Assembly (NCBI RefSeq): GCF_034424315.1
Contig: NZ_CP139972.1
Location: 992,001-1,056,000, forward strand
From: Chitinophaga sancti
GTDB lineage: Bacteria; Bacteroidota; Bacteroidia; Chitinophagales; Chitinophagaceae
Direction of reading: 5' to 3'
Length of the DNA stretch: 64,000 bases
Numbering within the stretch: the stretch's first letter is position 1; each line of letters opens with the position of its first letter. The notes under the pieces were generated by a model. It was given only the letters and a program-made list of their open reading frames with translations, was not told the origin of the DNA and did no database searches. Below, in pieces: positions 1-9,648 of this stretch. Made by a program: the position numbers and the translations under genes.

Positions 1-98
1 ATGCCTCCTATCACGAAATCGATTCTTCGTATGGGCATGACGGTTTCCTGATCGAAGTAGAGAAGATTGATGCCCTCCTGAATGAATGGCTGGCATAA
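1..98 (+). CDS. metX: Homoserine O-acetyltransferase, C-terminal end only
   Basis: Only the last 31 codons are present (frame from base 3, stop TAA at 96-98). The peptide contains EIDSSYGHDGFLI, which matches the conserved end of MetX-type homoserine O-acetyltransferases, where the His of GHD(A/G)FL is the third member of the Ser-Asp-His triad of this alpha/beta-hydrolase. The family transfers an acetyl group from acetyl-CoA to homoserine in cytoplasmic methionine synthesis. A strong hairpin terminator follows about 20 bases after the stop, so it ends its transcription unit. The call rests on a short segment, but the motif is distinctive. A homoserine O-succinyltransferase of the same fold cannot be excluded. 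Confidence 0.75.
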   Translation, partial: ASYHEIDSSYGHDGFLIEVEKIDALLNEWLA

Positions 99-118
99 AA
101 TATTAAAATCAGATTAGT

Positions 119-154
119 CGCCTTCTGCCTTTAGCAGGAGGCGCTTTCTTTTTA
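119..154 (+). terminator. Intrinsic terminator after metX
   Basis: A ten-base stem (119-128 pairs with 134-143, with one G-T pair) closes a five-base loop and is followed by a T-rich tract (145-153). Confidence 0.8.
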
Positions 155-268
155 ATAAAGGCCCTGATCCTTTATAGAAGCCCGATTCCAATTTGATCAA
201 TGCGTTAAAATCTGATTAAAAAGGTCTTAAAATTCCTTAAACCCCTTCAAACTATTATACCCCCGGTC

Positions 269-276
269 TATATTTG
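269..276 (+). promoter_or_regulatory. Bacteroidota -7 promoter element (TATATTTG)
   Basis: An exact match to TAnnTTTG lies 14 bases before the ATG at 290. No clear -33 TTG partner is visible. It is placed to start the metal-efflux operon. Confidence 0.5.
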
Positions 277-289
277 TACCAGATTTAGC

Positions 290-661
290 ATGACAAAGGT
301 ATTTTCATACATATTACTCTTCCTACATATTGCGACTACTATGTTTATCCCGGTCGCGGATGAGAAAGATATTTATGATGCCCGCGGCAGACAAATTAAT
401 GATGTCAACACCATTTTCGATTTTGTCAATCATGTAGTACTGGGCAACACAGAAGTGACCCAGCAGGACGAGGACGATGACCAGCCACACTACTTCACCG
501 GAACTACCAGTGTGTCTTACTACATCGCCAATCCCGAACAAGTCACCTCCACCTGGCAGGAACCCTCTACCAACGACCTGGCTGTGGCGTACCCGCATCT
601 TGCTGTACAAAAACCATTCGCCATCGCCTACGAGATCCTCACACCACCCCCGGAAGCATAA
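290..661 (+). CDS. Small secreted protein heading a metal-efflux operon
   Basis: A 123-residue protein with an N-terminal hydrophobic segment (about residues 5-21), read as a signal peptide. The mature part is small, rich in acidic residues and His (a DEDDDQPHYF patch near residue 61), and has no recognisable enzyme motif. It is the first gene before the TolC/CusB/CusA set and follows a TAnnTTTG element. By position it could be a periplasmic metal-binding accessory or sensor, but that is inference. Codon use is like the neighbours. The gene is followed by about 100 bases before the likely TolC start. Confidence 0.6.
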   Translation: MTKVFSYILLFLHIATTMFIPVADEKDIYDARGRQINDVNTIFDFVNHVVLGNTEVTQQDEDDDQPHYFTGTTSVSYYIANPEQVTSTWQEPSTNDLAVAYPHLAVQKPFAIAYEILTPPPEA

Positions 662-765
662 CTTTTATTCTATAAGTCATGAACTATTATCAACTCAAAA
701 AGGTTGATAAGGGAGCTCGTGTACATACAGCTCTTACATATAAAATCGTATTAAACTCAAATCAG

Positions 766-2064
766 ATGTATAGTCGGGATTCTAAAACAAAGCGCCCTCC
801 CCGGATTGTAGCCAGTTGTATCATCATCTTGTTATTCGCCTGCAGGGCTGCCGCACAGGACACTGTGCACATTAGCCTGCAGGATGCCGAAAAGCAATTC
901 CTGGAAAAGAACCTGGACCTGCTGGCAGAGAAATACAATATTTCTATCGCCCGCGCACAGATCATCCAGTCCAAATTGTACAATAACCCCAACCTGTCGT
1001 TGAGCGGTAACCTGTACAATCCATCCAGGAAACAGTTCTTCGATGTCAGCAACGAACACGGTCAGTACGAAATCGGCATCACACAGCTCATTTCGCTGGC
1101 AGGTAAAAGAAACAAGCAGATCAAACTGGCGCAAACATCCGCAGCTATGTCTGAAAATGCATTCTTTGATCTGCTCAGGACCCTGCGCTACTCGCTCCGT
1201 AGCAATTTCTTCCAGGCCTACTACCTGCAGAACTCTATGAGAGCCTACACAGACCAGATCACCTCCCTCGAAAAGATGGATGCGACCTACAAAGAGCTTC
1301 AGTCCAAAGGACTCGTAACCCTGAAAGACGCCGTACGCCTCCGCTCCCTGCTCTATAGCCTGAAAGCAGACCGTACCGCCGCCGAAAACCAGGTCAGCGA
1401 TATTGAATCAGAACTACAGCTTTTGCTCGCAAATAATCACGCCTATTATGTAATTGATATGCCTGACAATGCCGCTGCTAACCTGCCAGCTATACGTAAT
1501 ACCAGCCTGGCCAGCCTGGTAGACACCGCATACGCCAACCGGCAGGACCTGCTGCTGGCCCAAAACAACCTGCGCTATAACGAACAGAACCTGAAACTGC
1601 AAAAAGCCATGGCTGTTCCCGATCTGAACCTGGGCGCAGACTTTGACAAACGTGGCAGCTTCGTAGACAATGCTACCTTCCTCACGGTTGGTATCGATCT
1701 CCCCTTCTTCAACAGGAACCAGGGTAATATCAAAGCCGCCAGCTACAGCATCGATCAGCATAAACTACAGGTAAACCAGCAAACACAAAAGGTGGAAAAT
1801 GAAGTGCAGACCGCTTACCTAAAAGCATTGAACACTGACAAGATGCTGGAATCAGTAGACCCTGAATTCCGTGGCCAGTTCGAACAACTGCTCAAATCTG
1901 TTACTGACAATTTCCTTAAAAAGAACCTCAGTCTCCTCGAGCTGACTGACTTCTACGATTCTTATAAAGAAAATATGCTGCAGCTAAACCAGTTGCAGAA
2001 TGATAGGATGCAGGCCATTGAGACGCTCAATTTTGCTGTGGGTAAAACTTTGTTCAATAATTAA
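766..2064 (+). CDS. TolC-family outer membrane efflux protein (CzcC-like)
   Basis: A 432-residue protein from the start chosen here. The reading frame is open back to an ATG at 679, but a normal signal peptide (hydrophobic stretch ending in CRAAAQ) begins just after the ATG at 766. It has two outer-membrane-efflux-protein repeats rich in long helices, with the typical repeat phrases LRYSLRSNFFQAYY and NLRYNEQNLKLQKA. It should form the outer membrane channel for the adaptor and RND pump encoded directly downstream, exporting divalent metal ions across the envelope. The next gene begins 19 bases after its stop, which supports an operon. Confidence 0.88.
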   Translation: MYSRDSKTKRPPRIVASCIIILLFACRAAAQDTVHISLQDAEKQFLEKNLDLLAEKYNISIARAQIIQSKLYNNPNLSLSGNLYNPSRKQFFDVSNEHGQYEIGITQLISLAGKRNKQIKLAQTSAAMSENAFFDLLRTLRYSLRSNFFQAYYLQNSMRAYTDQITSLEKMDATYKELQSKGLVTLKDAVRLRSLLYSLKADRTAAENQVSDIESELQLLLANNHAYYVIDMPDNAAANLPAIRNTSLASLVDTAYANRQDLLLAQNNLRYNEQNLKLQKAMAVPDLNLGADFDKRGSFVDNATFLTVGIDLPFFNRNQGNIKAASYSIDQHKLQVNQQTQKVENEVQTAYLKALNTDKMLESVDPEFRGQFEQLLKSVTDNFLKKNLSLLELTDFYDSYKENMLQLNQLQNDRMQAIETLNFAVGKTLFNN

Positions 2065-2083
2065 TCACAACCTTAGTATAGTC

Positions 2084-3166
2084 ATGAAACCTTTTATTAT
2101 ATATCTCTTTCCTGTTGCACTTGGATGTATGCTCACGGCCTGTGGCGGTGATAAACCTGAAGTAGCCAAAGACGAAAATGCACTGTCTGATAGTCTGGTG
2201 AAAAACGTACAGACCGCACCTGCCACTTTCGAGAATCCTTCGGAAACCATCAAGCTGAATGGTAAAATCGTTCCGGACGAAACCAGGAAAGCAAAAGTAT
2301 ATGCCCTGGTAAGTGGTAAGATCAGATCTGTGAATGTAGAACTGGGCGATTATGTAAAACAGGGTCAGTTGCTCGCTGTACTGCAGAGTACCGAAGTAGC
2401 CGGCATCAGCAACGATGTATCTGTGGCTGAATCGAATGTAGCCCTGGCAAAGAAGAATGCAGAAACTCAAAAGTCGCTCTTCGAAGGCAACCTCGCTACC
2501 CAGCAGGATTACCTGGCAGCACAGATCGAAGAAAAGAAAGCGCAATCAGAACTGAACCGCGCCCGCTCTGTAGCCAGCATCACAGGTGGCAGCAGCTCCG
2601 CCTATACACTGAAAGCACCGATCAGCGGTTATGTAATTGAGAAAAATATTTCCAACAACTCCGAAGTTCGCCAGGACAACAGCGTCAACCTCTTCACCGT
2701 GGCTGATCTGAATACAGTATGGATCATTGCAAATGTATATGAAGCAGATATTCCGGCTATCAAATTGGGCGATGAAGTACGCGTAACTACCCTCGCTAAT
2801 CCTGAAAAAGATTACATCGGTAAGATCGACAAGGTATATAACGTACTGGACCCTGCGAACCGTACCATGCAGGTGCGCATCAGCATGCAGAATACAAGCG
2901 GGGAACTGAAGCCTGAAATGTTTGCCACCGTAAAAGTAAATACCAAACCAGCCGCTACCAGCATGCTGAGCATCCCTGCCAATGCAGTCGTGATGGACAA
3001 CAGCAAGCAATATGTAGTGGTGAAAACCGCTAAAGGTCTTGAGATCCGTGAGGTAAAAGTAATTCGCCGTATCGACGACAGGGCGTATATCTCCGGCCTG
3101 CAGGTGAATGAACAGGTGGTGACCAGCTCTCAGGTATTTATTTATGATGCCCTTAATACAAAATAA
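2084..3166 (+). CDS. Efflux RND periplasmic adaptor, CusB/CzcB-like lipoprotein
   Basis: A 360-residue membrane fusion protein. The start at 2084 gives a lipoprotein signal with lipobox LTAC (Cys20); an upstream extension into the TolC gene in the same frame is rejected. A barrel-sandwich (biotinyl-lipoyl-like) domain begins around residue 75 (VNVELGDYVKQGQLLA), then an alpha-helical hairpin around residues 110-165, the second half of the lipoyl domain (LKAPISGYVIEKN) and a beta-barrel and membrane-proximal end. It links the outer membrane TolC to the inner membrane pump. The pump gene starts three bases after the stop. No Met/His-rich metal-binding tail is seen, so the ion cannot be assigned. 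Confidence 0.88.
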   Translation: MKPFIIYLFPVALGCMLTACGGDKPEVAKDENALSDSLVKNVQTAPATFENPSETIKLNGKIVPDETRKAKVYALVSGKIRSVNVELGDYVKQGQLLAVLQSTEVAGISNDVSVAESNVALAKKNAETQKSLFEGNLATQQDYLAAQIEEKKAQSELNRARSVASITGGSSSAYTLKAPISGYVIEKNISNNSEVRQDNSVNLFTVADLNTVWIIANVYEADIPAIKLGDEVRVTTLANPEKDYIGKIDKVYNVLDPANRTMQVRISMQNTSGELKPEMFATVKVNTKPAATSMLSIPANAVVMDNSKQYVVVKTAKGLEIREVKVIRRIDDRAYISGLQVNEQVVTSSQVFIYDALNTK

Positions 3167-3169
3167 TCC

Positions 3170-6100
3170 ATGCAGAAAGTCATAAAAAAAATCATTGCTT
3201 TTTCGTTAAAGAATAGGCTGTTCATAGGTTTTGCGACCGTCATCCTCATCGTATGGGGGGTGATCGCATTCAGGAATATTCCCATTGAGGCTTTCCCGGA
3301 TGTGACCAATACACAGATTACCATCATCACCCAATGGCCTGGCAGAAGTGCCGAAGAGGTGGAGAAATTCGTGACGGTGCCCGTGGAAATAGCCATGAAC
3401 CCCGTACAGAAAAAAGAGTCCGTTCGTTCTACAACGGTATTCGGCCTGTCAGTTGTGAAAGTGATCTTTGAAGATGGGGTGGACGATGCATTTGCCCGTC
3501 AGCAGGTGAACAACCTGCTGCGCGATGTGACACTGCCCGATGGCGCAGATCCGGATGTACAGCCACCTACCGGCCCTACCGGTGAGATCTTCCGTTATAC
3601 ACTGGAGAGCAAAACCAAAACGGTACGGGAACTGAAAACCTTGCAGGACTGGGTGATCGAACGCAGGCTATTGAATGTACCAGGTGTAGGTGATGTAGTG
3701 AGTTTTGGTGGTGAAGTGAAGACTTATGAGATTGCCGTAAACCCACAGAAACTGGCTTCTTATGATATTACCCCACTGGATGTATCGAACGCGATCTCCA
3801 AAAGTAATATCAACGTAGGGGGTGATGTGATCGTAGATAACTCACAGGCATACGTGGTTCGTGGTATCGGTTTGCTGAACAATGCAGAAGAGATCGGGAA
3901 TATCATTGTAGACAACATCAACGGTACGCCTATCTTAGTAAAAGACATCGGTACCGTAGCTGTCTCTGCCCTGCCCCGATTAGGCCAGGTAGGTCGTGAT
4001 AAACAAAACGACGTGGTAGAGGGCATCATTGTGATGCGTAAAGGTGAAAACCCCAGTGAGGTGATCAAACGCGTACAGGACAGGATCACTTACCTGAATG
4101 AAAAAGTACTGCCGCCCGATGTAAAGATCAATACTTTCTACAACCGTAGTGACCTGATAGAATTTGCTACACACACGGTATTGCACAACATGCTGGAGGG
4201 GATCATCTTTGTAACGGTGATCGTATTCCTCTTTATGGCAGACTGGCGTACAACCGTGATCGTGGCTATTGTGATTCCGCTGGCACTGCTCTTTGCATTT
4301 ATTTGTCTCACGCTTAAAGGCATGTCTGCGAACCTGCTGTCGATGGGGGCGATTGACTTCGGTATCATCATTGACGGTGCCGTCGTGATGGTGGAAGGGA
4401 TCTTTGTACTCCTCGACCAGCGCGCCCACCAGATGGGTATGGAGCGCTTCAATAAACTCTCCAAACTGGGCATCATCAAGAATACAGGTGGTGAACTTGG
4501 TAAGGCGATCTTCTTCTCCAAACTGATCATCATTGCAGGGCTGCTGCCTATCTTCTCTTTCCAGAAAGTAGAAGGTAAGATGTTCTCTCCCCTGGCATGG
4601 ACACTGGGTTTTGCACTCCTGGGTGCATTGATCCTGACACTCACATTGATTCCATTGCTCAGTAGTTTACTGCTGCGTAAGAACGTACGGGAAAAACACA
4701 ATGTATTCGTGGAATTCATTACCAACGGGGTGATGAAAATGTTCTCCTGGACATATCGGAACAAGCGCCTCTCTTTGCTGGTAGCAGTAGGTTTGGTCGT
4801 AGTGGGCCTGTTCAACTTTAAGTTCCTCGGGAGTGAGTTCCTGCCCGAACTGGATGAGGGTGCGATCTATATCCGTGCTACCTGTCCGCTCAGCGTATCG
4901 CTGGAGGAATCTAAATCCATCGCGAATAAAATGCGTCGTATCATCCTGTCTTACCCGGAGGTAAAACAGGTAATGTCTCAAACGGGTCGTCCGAATGATG
5001 GTACGGATGCTACAGGGTTCTACAATATCGAGTTTCACGTAGACATCTATCCGAAGAAACAGTGGAAGAGCGGTATTACCAAGGAAGAGCTGATAGACCG
5101 TATGCAGCAGAAACTGTCTGTGTACCCGGGCATCAACCTGAACTTCTCCCAGCCTATTATGGATAACGTGGAAGAAGCGGTATCCGGCGTGAAAGGTTCT
5201 TTGTGTGTGAAGATCTATGGAGACAGCCTGGCGTATACAGAAGGCAAGGCTAACCATGTATATGATATTATGAAGAATATTCCGGGTGTAACAGACCTCG
5301 GGGTGATCAGGAATATTGGTCAGCCGGAACTGGATATAGAACTGGATGAAAATAAGATGGCCTTATACGGTGTAACCACTGCGGATGCGAATGCGATCAT
5401 CGAAATGGCGATAGGTGGTAAAGCTGTTACACAGATCTATGAAGGAGAGCGTAAGTTCCAGCTGCGCCTGCGTTACGAGGAGCAATACCGTAACAATGCG
5501 GAGGCGATCAGTGACCTGATGGTACCTACCCTGCGTGGTGCGAAAGTGCCTATCAAGAACATTGCAAACATCAAGACGCTGACAGGTCCAAGCATCATCT
5601 TCCGGGATGATAACAGGCGGTATACTGCGGTGAAGTTCTCCGTACGTGGTCGTGACATGGGAAGTGTGATAGCAGAGGCACAGGCCAAAGTAAATAAGAA
5701 CGTGAAGCTGGATAAAGGGTATGAAATGCAGTGGGCCGGTGATTTTGAAAACCAGCAGCGTGCTACAAAACGCCTGACACAGGTGGTGCCGATCAGTTTG
5801 ATGATCATCTTCCTGATCCTGTTTGTAATGTTTGGAAATGTGAAGGATGCGGGGCTGGTACTGATCAATGTGCCGTTTGCGATCATTGGTGGTATTGCGG
5901 CATTGTTAATCAGTGGTACGAATTTCAGTATCTCTGCAGGTATCGGTTTCATTGCGCTGTTTGGTATCTGTATCCAGAACGGGGTGATATTGATCTCGGT
6001 GTTTAAGAACAACATGGCGAAGGTGAAGAAGCACGACTTCAATCATCATACGCTGGAGATCTCCATCCGGGATGGGGTACGCGAAAGGGTACGGCCGGTG

Positions 6101-6292
6101 GTGATGACGGCATTGATGGCGGCCATCGGTTTATTGCCGGCGGCATTGTCAAAAGGGATCGGTTCTGAGACTTCCAAGCCACTGGCGATCGTGGTGATTG
6201 GTGGGTTGATCACGGCAACGGTATTAACGCTGCTGGTGTTCCCCCTGTTCTTCTATTTAGGTTACCGGAAAGTGGGTCAAAAAATGGATTAG
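3170..6292 (+). CDS. Heavy-metal RND efflux pump, CusA/CzcA family
   Basis: A 1040-residue inner membrane proton antiporter of normal family length. There is one N-terminal membrane helix, a large periplasmic loop, a block of helices at about residues 335-510, a second periplasmic loop, and a final block from about 870. The transmembrane-4 motif GAIDFGIIIDGAVVMVE (about residues 393-409) contains the acidic proton-relay residues typical of the heavy-metal branch rather than the drug (AcrB) branch. It works with the CusB-like adaptor and CzcC-like channel just upstream. The metal (Cu/Ag or Co/Zn/Cd) cannot be decided by eye. A strong terminator follows. Confidence 0.92.
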   Translation: MQKVIKKIIAFSLKNRLFIGFATVILIVWGVIAFRNIPIEAFPDVTNTQITIITQWPGRSAEEVEKFVTVPVEIAMNPVQKKESVRSTTVFGLSVVKVIFEDGVDDAFARQQVNNLLRDVTLPDGADPDVQPPTGPTGEIFRYTLESKTKTVRELKTLQDWVIERRLLNVPGVGDVVSFGGEVKTYEIAVNPQKLASYDITPLDVSNAISKSNINVGGDVIVDNSQAYVVRGIGLLNNAEEIGNIIVDNINGTPILVKDIGTVAVSALPRLGQVGRDKQNDVVEGIIVMRKGENPSEVIKRVQDRITYLNEKVLPPDVKINTFYNRSDLIEFATHTVLHNMLEGIIFVTVIVFLFMADWRTTVIVAIVIPLALLFAFICLTLKGMSANLLSMGAIDFGIIIDGAVVMVEGIFVLLDQRAHQMGMERFNKLSKLGIIKNTGGELGKAIFFSKLIIIAGLLPIFSFQKVEGKMFSPLAWTLGFALLGALILTLTLIPLLSSLLLRKNVREKHNVFVEFITNGVMKMFSWTYRNKRLSLLVAVGLVVVGLFNFKFLGSEFLPELDEGAIYIRATCPLSVSLEESKSIANKMRRIILSYPEVKQVMSQTGRPNDGTDATGFYNIEFHVDIYPKKQWKSGITKEELIDRMQQKLSVYPGINLNFSQPIMDNVEEAVSGVKGSLCVKIYGDSLAYTEGKANHVYDIMKNIPGVTDLGVIRNIGQPELDIELDENKMALYGVTTADANAIIEMAIGGKAVTQIYEGERKFQLRLRYEEQYRNNAEAISDLMVPTLRGAKVPIKNIANIKTLTGPSIIFRDDNRRYTAVKFSVRGRDMGSVIAEAQAKVNKNVKLDKGYEMQWAGDFENQQRATKRLTQVVPISLMIIFLILFVMFGNVKDAGLVLINVPFAIIGGIAALLISGTNFSISAGIGFIALFGICIQNGVILISVFKNNMAKVKKHDFNHHTLEISIRDGVRERVRPVVMTALMAAIGLLPAALSKGIGSETSKPLAIVVIGGLITATVLTLLVFPLFFYLGYRKVGQKMD

Positions 6293-6313
6293 TATTAAGC
6301 TTAATTTATAAGT

Positions 6314-6347
6314 AGGAGGTACCTGGTACAGGTACCTCCTTTTTTTG
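6314..6347 (+). terminator. Intrinsic terminator of the metal-efflux operon
   Basis: A perfect eleven-base stem (6314-6324 with 6330-6340) and a five-base loop, followed by seven T (6341-6347). Confidence 0.92.
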
Positions 6348-6375
6348 TGTCATTTCGGATAGGAAATGGGTACTC

Positions 6376-6521
6376 CGAACAGGGCCAGGATTCGCTCAGA
6401 TAAGTACATTATAATGCCACTAAAAGATCACGATAAGGTCACTTGTATATCCTTTCGATATTGAAGTGACCTTATCGTGATCTTTTAGTGCTTATTTAAT
6501 AGCGAATATGGCCCCTGTTCG
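6376..6521. repeat. Long nested inverted repeat between operons
   Basis: The core is a perfect 27-base inverted repeat (6418-6444 and 6464-6490) around a 19-base loop that itself can pair ATAT with ATAT. Outside it lies a second pair of arms (6376-6396 and 6501-6521), identical at 17 of 21 positions. The two outer gaps differ in length (21 and 10 bases), leaving an asymmetric bulge. There is no T-run, so it is not an ordinary terminator. It may be a MITE- or REP-like element or a structured RNA. No transposase is nearby. Confidence 0.8.
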
Positions 6522-6670
6522 AACCCTGTCTTCGTATGCAAAATTGCCTCACCCGGGGAATCTTAAATTCTCTTTCGGCCAACTTTACACATTGTGATTT
6601 TATTAACATATTTATCCTATATTCATTAAAATAATACACCCCGTCAATCAAAATCGTAAAATCGCCACAT

Positions 6671-9421
6671 ATGAAGAACTGCTTTGTAAAAGCCAGTCTG
6701 TGCTGTATGCTGCTACTATCCATTTTTTCCGTAGCATACGCTCAACAAAAGACCATTACCGGCACAGTAACCAATAAGAACACGGGCGAGCCCTTACCCG
6801 GTGTAACCGTTAGTTTAAAAGGTACTTTGTCGGGAACAATTACCGATGGCAGCGGGCATTATAAACTCAATACCAGCCGATCGTTGCCCTTAACACTTAT
6901 ATTCTCATCCGTAGGTTTTAAAAGCGAACAGGTACAGGTCTCGAACCAGGACAATAACAATATTCAGCTCGGCTCCACCGAAATCCTGGGTGAAGAGGTG
7001 GTAGTCGCCGCCAGCCGTGTATCAGAATCTATTCTCAGTTCCCCGGTGTCTATCGAAAAACTCAATGCTACCGCTATCAGGGAAATCCCTACCCCCAATT
7101 TCTACGATGCACTCCCCACCCTGAAAGGCGTAGAAACCAGTATGCAAAGCCTCACCTTCCGGACCGTCACCACCCGTGGTTTCAATACCAATGGCAATAC
7201 CCGCTTCAACCAGCTGGTAGATGGAATGGATAACCAGGCCCCCGGTCTTAACTTTTCTGTAGGTAACATTTTAGGCCTTTCCGAGCTGGATGTGGCAGCT
7301 GTCGAGCTATTGCCCGGGGCGTCTTCTGCCCTGTATGGTGCAGGTGGTATGAACGGTACCCTGCTCATGACAAGTAAAAGCCCCTTTGAATACCAGGGCC
7401 TGAGTCTTCGTTTACAAAGCGGCGTGAACCACATCAACAAATCACAGCAACCTTACGTAGGGTTTATCCCGGACCTGGCTGCACGTTATGCAAAGGCATT
7501 CGGCCGTTTTGCATTTAAACTGAATGTGAGCTTCCTCCAGGCTGATGACTGGCAGGCGCTGGATTCCACGAATTACGGCCGCCTGAATGGCAAAACCAAA
7601 GCCGGGTATTCTCACAGCGCAGATCCTAATTATGATGGGATCAATGTGTACGGTGATGAGATCACTACCACCTTTGGTACCAGCGGTGGTTACCTGAATG
7701 GTGTAGCCGTATCCCGTACCGGTTACCAGGAAAAAGACCTCGTTGATTATGGCACCAAGAGTTTAAAAATAAGCGGTGCTTTACATTATAAATTCACAGA
7801 TAACCTGGAAGGAATTGTGCAGGCTAACTGGGGTCGTGGTACTACCGTGTACACGGGTTCTGACCGCTATTCCCTCCGCAACTTTAACATGGGGCAGTAC
7901 AAGCTGGAACTGAGAGGCAAGCGCTTCTACCTGCGGGCCTACACCACCCAGGAACGTTCCGGTGAGGCCTATAATGCAACAGCCTTAGGTACCATCCTGA
8001 ACGAAGCGTATAATCCAAGTGCGACCTACGATGCCAATGGCAATGTGACCGGTGGCTGGTTTGCAGAATATGCAACGGTATACAACCAGGCAAGACTGGG
8101 TGTATTCCCGGGTTCACCAGGTGCGAAAACAGATGCCGTCGCCCATGCAATTGCGCGTGGTTATGCAGATAGGAATAGGTTATTGCCAGGTACTGATGCC
8201 TTTAACACGGCGAAGAAAGCAATCACCTCCCAGTATATCGGCTTTGGTAATGGCCGTAACGGTGCTAAATTCAATGATAAGACGAACCTGTATCACTACG
8301 AAGGCTTCTATGATTTCACAGATCATGTAAAAGTGTTCGATCTGCAGGCGGGCGCCAGCTTCCGTCATTATGCCCTCAACTCAGATGGTACCATCTTCGA
8401 TGATGCAAATGGCCGTATCGGGATTAATGAATACGGTGGTTTTGTACAGGTGGGCAAGAAACTAGTGAATGACAGGATCAAGCTGACAGGTTCCGTACGC
8501 TATGATAAGAATGAAAACTTTGATGGCAGGTTTACCCCGCGTATTTCAGGTGTGTTCACCGTAGCACCGCAGCATAATATCCGGCTTTCCTTCCAGACAG
8601 CATACCGTAATCCGACTAACCAGGATCAGTACATCGACTTACCGATCCGCTCTAATACAAGGCTGATTGGTGGTTTGCCATCAATGATCTCGAAATACGA
8701 CCTGTATAACACCAAGGGATATACGCAGACAAGCGTACAGCAATATGCTGCCAGCGGAGATCCTACCAAACTGGAAGCCTATACTTTCGGCAAGTTCAGA
8801 CCAGAGAGTGTGAGTTCTTATGAAGTGGGTTATAAGGGCCTGGTCAATAACCGTCTCCTGATAGATGCGTACTACTATTACAGCAAGTATACCAACTTCC
8901 TCTCCTACCTGGTATTGATCCAGCCTACATTGCCCCTGGCTTCTGACCCGGCATTCAGCAGGGCCAATATCTTTGCGACGTATGTGAACAATCCTGCGGA
9001 TGTAGTGACACAGGGTGGCGCATTGGGCCTGGATTACCTGATAGGCAAATGGACGCTTAGCGGTAATGTATCTTATAATGATATTACGAAGGATTCAAAG
9101 ACCCTGACGAACGCGTTTAATACCCCTAAGTATCGTTTTAACCTGGGCTTGTCAAACAGGAATGTATACAAGAACCTTGGGTTTAACATCATGTATCGCT
9201 GGCAGGATGCGTTTGTGTGGAACTCCAGCTTTGTGCAGGGCGAGGTAGCGGCCTATTCGACATTGGATGCGCAGGTGAGTTATCGGGTGCCAAAGGTGAA
9301 TGCAACGATAAAGGTGGGTGGTTCGAATATTACGAATCATTATTACCAGACATCCCTGGGTAACCCGATGGCGGGAGGTATTTATTATGTGTCTTTGTTG
9401 TTTGAAGATTTGTTGAAATAG
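6671..9421 (+). CDS. TonB-dependent outer membrane receptor
   Basis: A 916-residue protein with a signal peptide (cleavage near SVAYAQ, residue 25), then a carboxypeptidase-regulatory-like beta domain (about residues 28-105, ITGTVTNKNTGEPLPGV), a plug domain (about 120-240, with VDGMDNQAPG and GASSALYGAGGMNGTLLM), and a long beta-barrel to the C-terminus. It should take up a bulky ligand across the outer membrane using energy from TonB-ExbBD. No SusD-like lipoprotein follows, so it is not a SusC/D pair and the substrate is unknown. It stands alone between the inverted repeat and the convergent ychF gene and shares a bidirectional terminator with it. No cobalamin riboswitch was seen upstream. 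Confidence 0.92.
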   Translation: MKNCFVKASLCCMLLLSIFSVAYAQQKTITGTVTNKNTGEPLPGVTVSLKGTLSGTITDGSGHYKLNTSRSLPLTLIFSSVGFKSEQVQVSNQDNNNIQLGSTEILGEEVVVAASRVSESILSSPVSIEKLNATAIREIPTPNFYDALPTLKGVETSMQSLTFRTVTTRGFNTNGNTRFNQLVDGMDNQAPGLNFSVGNILGLSELDVAAVELLPGASSALYGAGGMNGTLLMTSKSPFEYQGLSLRLQSGVNHINKSQQPYVGFIPDLAARYAKAFGRFAFKLNVSFLQADDWQALDSTNYGRLNGKTKAGYSHSADPNYDGINVYGDEITTTFGTSGGYLNGVAVSRTGYQEKDLVDYGTKSLKISGALHYKFTDNLEGIVQANWGRGTTVYTGSDRYSLRNFNMGQYKLELRGKRFYLRAYTTQERSGEAYNATALGTILNEAYNPSATYDANGNVTGGWFAEYATVYNQARLGVFPGSPGAKTDAVAHAIARGYADRNRLLPGTDAFNTAKKAITSQYIGFGNGRNGAKFNDKTNLYHYEGFYDFTDHVKVFDLQAGASFRHYALNSDGTIFDDANGRIGINEYGGFVQVGKKLVNDRIKLTGSVRYDKNENFDGRFTPRISGVFTVAPQHNIRLSFQTAYRNPTNQDQYIDLPIRSNTRLIGGLPSMISKYDLYNTKGYTQTSVQQYAASGDPTKLEAYTFGKFRPESVSSYEVGYKGLVNNRLLIDAYYYYSKYTNFLSYLVLIQPTLPLASDPAFSRANIFATYVNNPADVVTQGGALGLDYLIGKWTLSGNVSYNDITKDSKTLTNAFNTPKYRFNLGLSNRNVYKNLGFNIMYRWQDAFVWNSSFVQGEVAAYSTLDAQVSYRVPKVNATIKVGGSNITNHYYQTSLGNPMAGGIYYVSLLFEDLLK

Positions 9422-9574
9422 TGATGTTGGAAGATATTTTTACCGGGAAAGTTTTTGAGAATAATGGCTGGAGAGGATTTCCTGTAGCAGGGTAGTTTTC
9501 TTTGAAGAGGTATTCTACGGATCTTCCTGCATTGCTTACGTTAAAGGTATTTTCAACATACTCCTAAAATAGGC

Positions 9575-9608
9575 GACGCCCTGAGCCATACGACTCAGGG
9601 CGTCTTTT
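9575..9608. terminator. Bidirectional terminator between the TonB receptor and ychF
   Basis: A perfect eleven-base stem (9575-9585 with 9594-9604) and eight-base loop is followed by TTTT on the plus strand. On the minus strand the sequence after the stem reads TATTTTAGG. It lies between two converging genes. Confidence 0.8.
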
Positions 9609-9648
9609 GTTGTAACCCTCACCGGCCCTTAGAGCCGTGAAGCATCTT

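Noticed and set aside
679..765. Upstream start for the TolC-family gene.
   Set aside because: The added 29 residues are polar and would bury the signal peptide that begins after the ATG at 766.
2000..2083. Upstream start for the CusB-like gene inside the TolC gene.
   Set aside because: The added residues precede a clear lipoprotein signal starting at 2084 and overlap the preceding coding sequence in another frame.
6511..6535. A tRNA-like TTCGAACC sequence.
   Set aside because: The five bases on each side do not form a T-stem and no acceptor, D or anticodon arm can be built around it. It belongs to the outer arm of the inverted repeat.
9424..9495. A 23-codon frame after the TonB receptor.
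   Set aside because: It has no hydrophobic or conserved character, no promoter, and is not packed with other genes; unlike the 34-residue microprotein it has no supporting context.
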